64,000 nucleotides of DNA from Fidelibacterota bacterium (GTDB lineage: Bacteria > Fidelibacterota > UBA8477 > JABMPR01). The translations under genes and the position numbers were made by a program. Numbering within the stretch: position 1 is the stretch's first letter; each line of letters starts with the position of its first letter. Where the stretch lies: assembly GCA_021734255.1 (NCBI GenBank), contig JAIPJM010000002.1, forward strand, positions 1 through 64,000, read 5' to 3'. The notes under the pieces were generated by a model. The model saw only the letters and a list, made by a program, of their open reading frames with translations. It was not told the origin of the DNA and made no database searches. Below are positions 16,297 through 24,865 of this stretch, piece after piece.

Positions 16297-17117
16297 AACA
16301 ATATCCGTAATCCGACTGATCCCAATCGGCCTTCCCTATCCTTCTCGTAGCTGTCGGGGAAATGATATTCATAAAAGAGACCCAAATACTGTTCCTTTCC
16401 TCGGTACATGGCATTTAAAGTGATTTCGCCTTTGTATTCACGCTCTCCATCCCAGGTGATCCAAAGTTTGTTGGTCTGATCAGCAAACATGATCCAGCGG
16501 TCCAATTTGGCTAAATGTAGACGCGTTAAATTACTCCATTCGTATTTGTAATTATGATTCTGGCCTGTTTGCAGTGAGCTTCCAGCCTTGCGAAAGGCCG
16601 AAAACCCAACCCGGGCATCCAGATTTCCGATGAGACCATTCTGCTCTTTTTGATAGTCACTGGGTACATACAGAAAGAAGCTCCCCTTACTACCAACTCT
16701 CACCTGAAATGCATTCCACCAGGTGGACCCATTGATCTCTGGCCGGTTCAATAAATGGATGCAGTCGTGGTGATAGTCCGCCCGAATGACCAATTTCTTA
16801 AGGTCAATTCTACCTCCATAGGTGTAAGTATAAATAATGCGATCCAGGTATTTGGTTTCATCCTGCTGATTAGAGATGTCAGTGGTCGTGCCGATCAGGA
16901 GCGTTAGCGTCAGCTGTCTCCAGCGGTATAGATCAACAATACCAAGGAATTCAGACCGGTGACTTCTTTGCAGCGCCGCCTTTTTGTCCTGACCATGTGT
17001 GTAAGCCTCGAAAGTGATCCAGCCGTGGGTCTCCATGAGTGTTTGGGCGCTCAATTCTTCTGGTACAACCGTGAATATGAGAAGCGTTAGCACGATTTTG
17101 GATGTGAATCGAGACAT
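16293..17117 (-). CDS. Outer-membrane beta-barrel protein, paralogue B
   Basis: This 274-residue protein has a signal peptide (SRFTSKIVLTLLIFTV, cleavage near LSAQ). The barrel-like body contains GWITFEAYTHGQ, YHHDCIHLLNRPEI, RVGSKGSFFLYV and a final LGSVGLRILF, each aligning with a segment of paralogue A. The HG and HD/HE positions are kept in both, which suggests a functional surface as well as a scaffold. It starts 3 bp after the transporter stop and overlaps paralogue A by 4 bp. Confidence 0.75.
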   Translation of the reverse strand: MSRFTSKIVLTLLIFTVVPEELSAQTLMETHGWITFEAYTHGQDKKAALQRSHRSEFLGIVDLYRWRQLTLTLLIGTTTDISNQQDETKYLDRIIYTYTYGGRIDLKKLVIRADYHHDCIHLLNRPEINGSTWWNAFQVRVGSKGSFFLYVPSDYQKEQNGLIGNLDARVGFSAFRKAGSSLQTGQNHNYKYEWSNLTRLHLAKLDRWIMFADQTNKLWITWDGEREYKGEITLNAMYRGKEQYLGLFYEYHFPDSYEKDREGRLGSVGLRILF

Positions 17118-17120
17118 GGT

Positions 17121-19334
17121 CTATACCAACATACTCTCCTCACCCCCGTCTTTTACAAAAATGCAGGATGAATTGATATTCTCTGCAAGATCGTGCATGA
17201 TATCTGCATCCAGGTCATTACTGAGCCCAAAGACATTCAGATCAGCCGCCGGTGCTTCCGCCAGAGACGTCTGAAAATCACCGACCAGGGCCCGTGCTTC
17301 CGTACCTGCAGGCATCCGCGTACTATCAATGAGACGTTCCAGAACCATTTGAGATTTCTGCTGAGTTTGCTCATCTAGAGCTACCGTGATGAACCGGAGC
17401 CTGGCATCCCAACTGCGTTTTAGTTGTAATGCCATGAGAACCGCCAGGTCCTTGTTTGGACTAGATCGCCGCAACCACACATTGATCACATTGCGATTGC
17501 CAAGCGCATTTTTTGGATGCAGAGATAATACAACAATTCCCAATTGCTCACGTATGGCTATAACGATCATCTCTTCCAGACGGTTATCTTTATTGCGATC
17601 AGAACTCATGGTAAGGAAGATCACATTGGGCGGGAAATGCATCCCCTGCATTACCTGGGTAATGATACTCATACCCTCAAGGAAGTTATGACATTCCACA
17701 ACATTTGATGTTGCCAGGATCCCCTCATCACGAACAGGCGCCAGTAGCTCATCTAGCTTGGTCTCAAGCTTGCTGGTCTCTTCCTCTTCCACGTGAGCAT
17801 GCACATGTTCCTTTTCTCTATAGCGTTTTCCAAATATCTGACTGGCCAGGCCGCGAATGGCAACCTGAACCCCCTCTCCAATGATTCGCACTGAGAACAC
17901 TCGCAATGTCCCTGCAGGAAACACGATGTCCCTTAAAAATGTCATCAACTGTGGCCAATTCGTGGGATCTTCCACAGGGATCATCAGGTTTGGTTTCCAG
18001 GTCTTGGGATGTTTTGGCATCTGGGCCACTTTACGGGCACCCCATTCCGCAATAGCATTCATTAAGCCGACCCGGACGTCTCCCCAGGGTGTACGGAGAC
18101 CCCGTTTAATTTGAATGACATAGAATATGAGGATCAGTGTCCAGGCCACACCTGCAAAGATAGGATCTATCATGAACATGATAACGATGGCCCATAGGGC
18201 TCCGATGATCGGGACCCAGATCGGACTGCTGAAACGGGGGCGAAAGGAAGGAATACCGATCCCTTTTTCTATGGCAACTGCAATGTTTATCGTTGCATAG
18301 GTAATGAGGAAGAACATGGTTAGGAGGGGTGCGATACTATTTAAGTCACCGAGAACAAGGGCAACCAGGATGGCCACCGATGTAAAGATGATCGCTGGGA
18401 CAGGTTCACCTTTTTTGGTCTTTTTCCCAAGTATTCGATCAAAGGGAAAGGCACGGTCCTGGGCCATTGCCATCAGGGTCCGAGGTGCCCCTACCACGCT
18501 CCCAAGTGCACTGGAAAATGTTGCGCCCAACACACCGGCTGCCAACAGCACACGCCAGCGGGAAAGCTCAAACATGATCGTGTTATTGGACACGAGTTGC
18601 TCTGCACTCGCCTGGTGATCCAGCCAGAATGCTACTCCGATATATACAAACAATGAGATACCGATGGCTGAAAGCATACCTGCAGGCAGACTTTTACGAG
18701 AGTCTTTCAGGTCCCCTGACATGGCAGCACCAGCTTCAATTCCTGTCACCGCTGGGAAGAAAATTGAGAAAACGACCCAAAAACCAGCCGTTTCAAAGGT
18801 CCCCCAAACGGTGATAGTCGATTGTTCGGGTTGATCACCTAAAAAGAATGAAGCGAGTGACACAATGATGACCCCCATGATTACGAATTGGAAGCGCATG
18901 GCAAATTGAGCACCTATCAGGCTGATCACCACTGTGAGAAAAAGGAGAGAAAAACCCACCAATAGGGCTGGGTGGGATGGAAATAGTGCCAGCCACGCTT
19001 CGGTAAAGCCGGTGATATACATAGCACCACCGAGCGTCTGTGAAAGAAACAGGGGTACCCCTACGGCACTCCCGACTTCTAACCCCAGGGAACGAGAGAT
19101 AAGGGCGTATGAGCCTCCTGCTCCAACTTTGGTATTGGTGGCAATCGAGGCTATTGAAAGACCTGTGGTAATGGTGATGACCTTCGCCAGCAGGATGATA
19201 AGGATGGCTCCACCCAGGCCGGCATTACCGACGACCCAACCCAACCTTAGATACATGATGACTCCCAGGATGGTTAGGATCGTGGGCGTAAAGACACCTT
19301 CAAATGTACTTAGACCACCTTTTTTCTCGTTCAC
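17121..19334 (-). CDS. SLC12-type cation-chloride cotransporter
   Basis: This 737-residue protein belongs to the APC superfamily, SLC12 branch. Its membrane domain (about 8-440) contains FTPTILTILGVIMYLRLGW and GAGGSYALISRSLG. The cytoplasmic C-terminal half (about 470-737) holds ECHNFLEGMSIITQVMQG and repeated alpha-beta motifs as in SLC12 tails. The start is a GTG at 19334 with AGGAG 5 bases upstream. The frame back to 19418 runs through a palindrome and is rejected. Eukaryotic members move Na, K and Cl together; bacterial substrates are less certain. It heads an operon with three outer-membrane proteins and has an unusual GC-rich leader. Confidence 0.9.
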   Translation of the reverse strand: MNEKKGGLSTFEGVFTPTILTILGVIMYLRLGWVVGNAGLGGAILIILLAKVITITTGLSIASIATNTKVGAGGSYALISRSLGLEVGSAVGVPLFLSQTLGGAMYITGFTEAWLALFPSHPALLVGFSLLFLTVVISLIGAQFAMRFQFVIMGVIIVSLASFFLGDQPEQSTITVWGTFETAGFWVVFSIFFPAVTGIEAGAAMSGDLKDSRKSLPAGMLSAIGISLFVYIGVAFWLDHQASAEQLVSNNTIMFELSRWRVLLAAGVLGATFSSALGSVVGAPRTLMAMAQDRAFPFDRILGKKTKKGEPVPAIIFTSVAILVALVLGDLNSIAPLLTMFFLITYATINIAVAIEKGIGIPSFRPRFSSPIWVPIIGALWAIVIMFMIDPIFAGVAWTLILIFYVIQIKRGLRTPWGDVRVGLMNAIAEWGARKVAQMPKHPKTWKPNLMIPVEDPTNWPQLMTFLRDIVFPAGTLRVFSVRIIGEGVQVAIRGLASQIFGKRYREKEHVHAHVEEEETSKLETKLDELLAPVRDEGILATSNVVECHNFLEGMSIITQVMQGMHFPPNVIFLTMSSDRNKDNRLEEMIVIAIREQLGIVVLSLHPKNALGNRNVINVWLRRSSPNKDLAVLMALQLKRSWDARLRFITVALDEQTQQKSQMVLERLIDSTRMPAGTEARALVGDFQTSLAEAPAADLNVFGLSNDLDADIMHDLAENINSSCIFVKDGGEESMLV

Positions 19335-19364
19335 TTTGCTCCTATTCCTTTTGTAAATGTGATA

Positions 19365-19680
19365 ATGGATCCCCCCGGATAAGCCCGGGGTCCCATTCAT
19401 TACCCGCCTACGCTCCACCCGCCGCCGTTGGCCACCGCCTCCTTCGGGGTCCCGGGGTTCAGCTACGGCGTGGTTATCCGCCCGGCACTGGTGGTGATCC
19501 GTCTATGCCGAGGCTTCGATGGGACATGCATCGCGCCGAAGCGACTAACTTTACATTCATCCCCATGTGAACACAGCGTGTCAAGCCATAGCTCGATAGA
19601 GCGACGGCTGAGGGTGTTCTGTTCTCACCCCCGCATCCTGCGGGGCTGGAGAAGGCGGATAAAATATGATCGCCCATTCA
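19365..19680 (-). other. GC-rich, structured, non-coding leader region
   Basis: Base composition changes sharply here: 19381-19520 is dominated by G and C while flanking DNA is AT-rich. Read on the minus strand it precedes the SLC12 gene. Visible stems include 6 bp (GCTTCG with CGAAGC, about 19540-19511), CCCCGCA with TGCGGGG (about 19629-19646), and the palindrome next to the gene. A 67-codon frame (19474-19677) has no ribosome site and ends in a GSPPVPGG tail. The element could be a structured RNA, a cis-regulator or a decayed mobile-element end. I could not match it to any RNA family by eye. Confidence 0.4.
19366..19393. repeat. Palindrome in the SLC12 leader
   Basis: GGATCCCCCCGG and CCCGGGGTCC pair imperfectly around ATAAG. 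Elements of this type (GACCCCGG, TTATCC, GGGGATC) are common as dispersed intergenic repeats in many bacteria. The site is 31 bp before the GTG start. Confidence 0.5.
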
Positions 19681-19841
19681 GCGAATCAGGGTGTATATTA
19701 ATTCAAAATTAAGAATAGTTGAATTAATTTTGATAGCGATTTTGAATGCTTATGATCCCCGTCTCTCAGCTTATTCGACTTATTGCTGGAATTGACGTAA
19801 ATGAATACACATGGCGCTGAAAACAATGCTAGAATTGTTTA

Positions 19842-19869
19842 TTGACCCAAAAACGGAGAGGGATATTTT
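19842..19869 (+). promoter_or_regulatory. Sigma-70-type promoter candidate for mscS
   Basis: TTGACC (19842-19847) and TATTTT (19864-19869) are separated by 16 bp. They lie 85 bp before the mscS start on the same strand. Confidence 0.4.
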
Positions 19870-19953
19870 AAGTACCACAAAGGACCCGGCACCAGCGGCG
19901 TTTTTTTAGGCTTTTTTGCAAATAGCAGAAAGTGATATAAAATAGGGCACGAC

Positions 19954-21264
19954 ATGGATAATTTTGACCTGAATAATCTAAAAGCACTTTACTCAGATAT
20001 TTTGACATGGGGAAACACTCACATCCTCAATTGGGAGAATCTCGGCCAGGTATTGATCATTCTTTTGCTCTTTACCGCTAGTTATTTCCTGGCAAAAGCT
20101 GTTCGGCCACTTATTAATAACTCATTAAAACGTTTCTTCGACTTCAATCCCCGGTCGATCAATATTTTTAATGCCTTCCTCGATCAGTTAGGAAATATCC
20201 ATTTTATGATCCTACTCTGGATCGCATCGCTGATCCTGACTCAGTTCGGTAGTGGGATAGCGATCGTGCGTCTCATGCTTACCCTGGTCCTGGTATGGAT
20301 CATCATCAAGATCGCCTCGGCTGTTTTAATAAACCGCTTCATATCGCTGACCATTTCAATTGGAGCCTGGACCTTGGCTGCCCTAAGTATTCTGGGTGTT
20401 TTAAAGCCCATGCTGGGGTTTCTGGATAACCTCGGTTTCACATTGGGAAGCGTCCATCTGTCCGTACTCTCGCTGATCAAGGCAGCGATCCTGCTCCTGA
20501 TCGCTCTGCGTCTGGGTCACTGGCTGAGTCAACGACTTGAAAAGCAACTTCACCGAATACCGCAGATGAACCCATCCGTGCGCGTCCTTGCAACCAAGAC
20601 GATCACTGGATTTATCTATTTCATCATTGTCCTTATCGTCCTCAATAGCATCGGCATTGATTTCACAGCCCTGGCGGTCTTTGGAGGTGCGCTTGGTGTT
20701 GGTATTGGTTTTGGATTACAAAAGGTCATTTCGAATCTCTTGAGTGGGATCATCCTTCTGTCTGATAGATCTATCAAACCTGGTGATGTCATTCAGATCG
20801 GCTCTGTCTACGGTTGGATATCCAGTCTCCGGGGGAGATATGTCAGCGTGGTAACGAGGGATGGCCATGAATACCTGATTCCTAATGAGGACCTGATCAC
20901 ACAGCAGGTAATCAACTAGTCCTATTCAGACCCTAAAGTAAGGTTGCAGGTACCCTTTGGCGTTTCATATGAATCGGATCCACATCAGGTGAGCGAATTG
21001 GTACTTGCTGCCATGGAGGATGTATCACGCGTGCTTAAGGATCCGTCACCGGTGTGTCTTTTCAAAGGATTTGGAGATAGTTCTGTTGATATGGAGCTCC
21101 GATTGTGGATTGATGATCCAAAAAATGGCGTTGGAAATATCAAAAGTGAGATCTATTTCAAAGTCTGGGATGTGTTGAAGGAAAACAATATCACTATTCC
21201 ATTTCCGCAACGTGATGTGCATATCAAGGAGGCACCCCCATCCGAGGGTGAAGCCGAGTCTTGA
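19954..21264 (+). pseudogene. Mechanosensitive channel MscS family, interrupted by TAG
   Basis: The frame encodes a 436-residue small-conductance mechanosensitive channel broken at codon 322 by TAG (20917-20919). The first part has several membrane helices and the pore-lining TM3 region (ALAVFGGALGVGIGFGLQKV), then the beta domain (SIKPGDVIQIGSVYGW) and IPNEDLITQQVIN. After the TAG the same frame continues SYSDPKVRLQVPFGVSYESD and the alpha-beta C-terminal domain to 21264. MscS proteins usually read INWSYSD here, so one change TGG to TAG explains the break. It may be a real null allele, a sequencing error, or suppressed in vivo. Without the tail the channel would lack its cytoplasmic cage. 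Confidence 0.85.
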
Positions 21265-21319
21265 GGATGTATCCCACCCGCCAGTATTGAACATAATCTG
21301 TAAAGGAAGGTAAGTCCTT

Positions 21320-23137
21320 ATGGCCTCCCAACCTGCGATTTACCTACGTGTACTGCTTGTCTTTTTGCTTGTTTCCATCGGATTCAGCGCACCACACCGC
21401 CCGGATATTTACATACGAGTGAATCAAGTGGGTTATTTGCCCCAGGACCTCAAAAAGGCCATCGCTTTTTCCAACGAGGATCTCAGTGGAATGAAATTCC
21501 AGCTGGTAACAGCGAATAAAGGCAAAAGAGCCTCTTCCCGCATAAAGATCCCTGCCAGCGAGGGCAGCTATGGCGATTTTGGCTTTCACCACCTACTGGA
21601 TTTCTCAACCATGGTTAAGCCAGGCCGCTACAAGATCAAGATCGAAGGGACAAGGATCGAGTCTCTCCCCTTTTCCATAGGCGAGCATGCCTACGACAAA
21701 GCGCATATTACGACGCTTGACTACATTCGGCAGCAGCGTTGCGGATACAATCCTTTTTATGGTGAAGTGTGCCACCAGAAGGACGGGAAAACAGCGTACG
21801 GTCCAATGCCGGACAGCACATACATTGATGTTAGCGGTGGTTGGCATGATGCCGGTGATCACCTGCGCTATCTCTTGACCTCCGGTAATACGGTCTGCCG
21901 TCTGCTCCTGGCCTACCGTGAGAATCCCTCCATTTTTGGCGATGACTATAACGAACTGGGTGATCCTGGGTCAAATGGTGTACCGGACATCCTGGATGAG
22001 GCGCGCTGGGGGTTGGAATGGATGCTCAAAATGCATCCAGAACCTGACCAACTCTTTCACCAGGTTGCAGATGACAGGGATCATATCGGCTTCAAGCTAC
22101 CATTCGCAGACTCAGCAGATTATGGTTGGGGACCTGGCAGCTATCGGACCGTCTATTATGCTACAGGAGAGCCCCAGGGTCTGGGAAAATACCAAAATAC
22201 CTCGACTGGAATCGCTAATCTGGCCGGTCGTTACGCTGCAGCCATGTCCATGGCAGCGCAAATATGGGAATCCGAGCTGGCTGATCCAGATTTTGTGGAC
22301 CAGTGTCTACAAGCTGGCGAAGAGGTTTATCAAATGGGGCTACAGCAGCCTGGTTGTCAAGAAGGCACACCCAATCGGGCGCCTTATCGCTATCATGAGG
22401 TCACCTGGGCAGATGATATGGAATGGGGGGCTGCTGAACTTTATCGGATCACAACTGAGACCCAATACCTGAAGGACGCCAAAAGGTTTGCCCGCCTGGC
22501 TGGTTCAGACCCCTGGATGGGAGCAGATACCGCCCGTCACTATGAATTCTATCCCTTCATGAATATGGGTCACTATGCCCTCTTCGACCTGACTGATGAA
22601 AGCTTTCAGGATACGCTGATCGCTTATTATCGGACCGGCATAGAAGCTGTAGGGAAACGAGCGCAGCAGTTTGTCTATGGATTTGGCGCGCCCTTCATCT
22701 GGTGCTCAAATAACCTGGCCTCAGCCTTTGTAAACCAGGTGCTGTTGTATGAGAAGATGAGCGGAGATCGATCCTACCAGCAGCTGATGGCAAACCATCG
22801 GGACTGGCTCCTGGGTCGCAACCCCTGGGGGGTCAGTCAATTTGTAGGGATCCCATCAAGCGGCGGAATTACACCGCTTTACCCGCATGCCACCGCAACA
22901 TTGCAGTGGCCGGACCCCATCAACGGTGGTTTAAATGATGGACCGGTGTATGGTAACATCTTTAAACTGCTAAAGGGTATTCGATTGTCAAAAGAGGATG
23001 AGTTGAAGCCCTTCCAATCCGACCTGGTGGTTTATCATGATGACGTGTGGGATTATTCCACCAATGAGCCAACTCTGGATGGTACGGCTGAAGCTTTATT
23101 TTTCCTGGCGCTCCACGCAACTGGACGTGCTGATTAG
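21320..23137 (+). CDS. Secreted endoglucanase, glycoside hydrolase family 9
   Basis: This 605-residue cellulase-type enzyme has a signal peptide (to about residue 24) and an N-terminal CelD-type Ig domain (about 30-118, starting IRVNQVGYLP). The GH9 alpha-barrel follows (about 125-600). Catalytic acids are in GGWHDAGDH (D177 and D180) and in STNEPTLDG (E583, the proton donor). NPWGVSQFVG is also typical. The family cleaves beta-1,4 glucans in plant or algal polysaccharide. No carbohydrate-binding module or sorting tail is present, so it may stay periplasmic or be released. AAGGAAGG lies before the start. The next gene, a permease on the same strand, is 213 bp away and probably separate. Confidence 0.95.
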   Translation: MASQPAIYLRVLLVFLLVSIGFSAPHRPDIYIRVNQVGYLPQDLKKAIAFSNEDLSGMKFQLVTANKGKRASSRIKIPASEGSYGDFGFHHLLDFSTMVKPGRYKIKIEGTRIESLPFSIGEHAYDKAHITTLDYIRQQRCGYNPFYGEVCHQKDGKTAYGPMPDSTYIDVSGGWHDAGDHLRYLLTSGNTVCRLLLAYRENPSIFGDDYNELGDPGSNGVPDILDEARWGLEWMLKMHPEPDQLFHQVADDRDHIGFKLPFADSADYGWGPGSYRTVYYATGEPQGLGKYQNTSTGIANLAGRYAAAMSMAAQIWESELADPDFVDQCLQAGEEVYQMGLQQPGCQEGTPNRAPYRYHEVTWADDMEWGAAELYRITTETQYLKDAKRFARLAGSDPWMGADTARHYEFYPFMNMGHYALFDLTDESFQDTLIAYYRTGIEAVGKRAQQFVYGFGAPFIWCSNNLASAFVNQVLLYEKMSGDRSYQQLMANHRDWLLGRNPWGVSQFVGIPSSGGITPLYPHATATLQWPDPINGGLNDGPVYGNIFKLLKGIRLSKEDELKPFQSDLVVYHDDVWDYSTNEPTLDGTAEALFFLALHATGRAD

Positions 23138-23350
23138 AGCTACCTGTCTTCGTTCCAATGCTCGGTAGCATGACCCAGCCGGGATCCTGGTTATTGATAC
23201 AGCAGTCAAGGCTATTAGCAACATGCATACATAGCTGATTATCAGTCTTTTATATAATATTAATTAAAGTATAACTTTTACTAATATCCCTACTTGTTTC
23301 ATTCACAAAAATACTTAAATAAGGGATTAATTCACCAGGGAGAAAATTCA

Positions 23351-24751
23351 ATGGCAAGGGACTCGGTTATAGACATTAAAGATTTTCAGGATTCCACTGA
23401 GTATAAACGTGACCTTGGGATCATTGAGGCGGTTTCCATTGTCATCGGCAGGATCATTGGGTCTGGGATATTCAGAACACCTGCCCCCATTATGGCACTC
23501 GTTGGTTGTACCTCCCTCTTTGGCCTGGTCTGGGTTCTGGGTGGTATTGTGACCATATTTGGCGCCGTTGTCTATGCTGAGCTGTCTGCCATGATGCCGC
23601 GCTCCGGCGGTCCTTACGTCTATTTAAAAATGGCCTACGGTCCTTTCTGGGCATTCTTACGTGGATGGGCCATGTTCTTTGTCTCAGAAACTGCCTCCAT
23701 TGCAGCTGTGGCGTTGATCTTTGGTGAGTACCTTAATGCGCTATGGAAAGTTGCTTTTCATGCCTCCTTCAGCCAGATGACCCTGTATTTCATCGCTCTT
23801 ATCACCATTTGGCTGCTGACGGTAGTCAACCTGTTCGGAGTCAGCCTCAGCGGTAAAGTTCAAAATGTGTTCGGTGCCATCAAGGTCGTAGCTGTAGGCG
23901 GCATTATCGGTGTCAGCTTCACCAGTTGGTCAACTGGGTCGTTGAGCAATTTCGCCAGCCCCATGTGGCCCGATTCCTTCGATGGATCCACCTTTCTGGC
24001 TATAGGCGCGGCCCTGAGATATGCCTTTTTTGCCTTCAGTGGTTGGGAGGGCGCTACCTATATTGCCGAGGAAGTAAAAAATCCACGGCGTAATCTGCCC
24101 CTCTCCCTCTTTATTGGTATCGCCGGTGTGATGGTTCTCTATCTGGGAGCCAATGCAGCCTATATCTATCAGATACCCGCCGGTGAGATCGCTGATTCGA
24201 AGTGGGTTGCAACAGATGCCATGGAAGTGGCGCTGGGAGCAACAGGTGGCATCCTCATCTCCATCGCTGTCATGTTCAATACGTTCGGGAATGTGAGCAC
24301 ACAAATACTCTGTAAAGCTCGTACCTGGCAATCCATGGCAAGAGATGGAATGTTCTTCAAAAAGTTTGCTGAACTGAGTAAGAAACACAAGACCCCGAAT
24401 AATGCTCTCCTCGGTCAGGGTATCTGGGCAACCGTGCTCCTTACTTTTGCCGTTATGGCTGCAAATTCCTATGAGACCATTATCGATTTCTTCTCAGCTA
24501 CTTCAACCGTATTCAATCTCATGGTCTTCGGATCGATCTGGATACTGAGGAAGAAGTATCCTGATGTGAACAGACCCTATAAGGCCTGGCTCTATCCCTG
24601 GAGTCTGATTATCGTCTTTGTGATCTACGCAGTATTTTTCGTGATCACTCTGATGACCACTCTTATTCCCTCACTGATCGGCCTGGTATTAACAAGTACA
24701 GGATCGATCTACTACTACTTCTTCGTATATCGGAGGAAGACTATCGGATAA
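23351..24751 (+). CDS. APC-family amino acid permease
   Basis: This 466-residue, roughly 12-helix transporter has the start set at 23351 because AGGGAG lies 8 bases before that ATG. The 19 extra residues of the longer frame are not hydrophobic. The first helix carries the unwound glycine motif IGRIIGSGIF that binds the amino-acid backbone. YAELSAMMPRSGGPYVYL marks helix 2-3 as in LAT-type permeases. The substrate cannot be read from sequence. It stands alone. Confidence 0.9.
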   Translation: MARDSVIDIKDFQDSTEYKRDLGIIEAVSIVIGRIIGSGIFRTPAPIMALVGCTSLFGLVWVLGGIVTIFGAVVYAELSAMMPRSGGPYVYLKMAYGPFWAFLRGWAMFFVSETASIAAVALIFGEYLNALWKVAFHASFSQMTLYFIALITIWLLTVVNLFGVSLSGKVQNVFGAIKVVAVGGIIGVSFTSWSTGSLSNFASPMWPDSFDGSTFLAIGAALRYAFFAFSGWEGATYIAEEVKNPRRNLPLSLFIGIAGVMVLYLGANAAYIYQIPAGEIADSKWVATDAMEVALGATGGILISIAVMFNTFGNVSTQILCKARTWQSMARDGMFFKKFAELSKKHKTPNNALLGQGIWATVLLTFAVMAANSYETIIDFFSATSTVFNLMVFGSIWILRKKYPDVNRPYKAWLYPWSLIIVFVIYAVFFVITLMTTLIPSLIGLVLTSTGSIYYYFFVYRRKTIG

Positions 24752-24865
24752 GAGGATCGTGTGCATTATTTCACACACAAGCAGGATAGTAGTAAATATT
24801 GCTAAGCTTGCTTGCTAAATTTTTCTAATATTGTGCGGGTTATATTTTGGAAATGAAAAGGGCAT

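Noticed and set aside
19474-19677. 67-codon minus-strand ORF in the GC-rich leader
   Set aside because: No ribosome site and strong hairpins inside. I considered a transposon-end or guide-RNA tail, but no transposase gene or terminal repeats are visible.
24759-24776. GTGTG/CACAC hairpin after the amino acid permease
   Set aside because: Only 5 bp of stem and no T tract, so it is too weak to call a terminator. It contains TGCA but not the N5 dyad.
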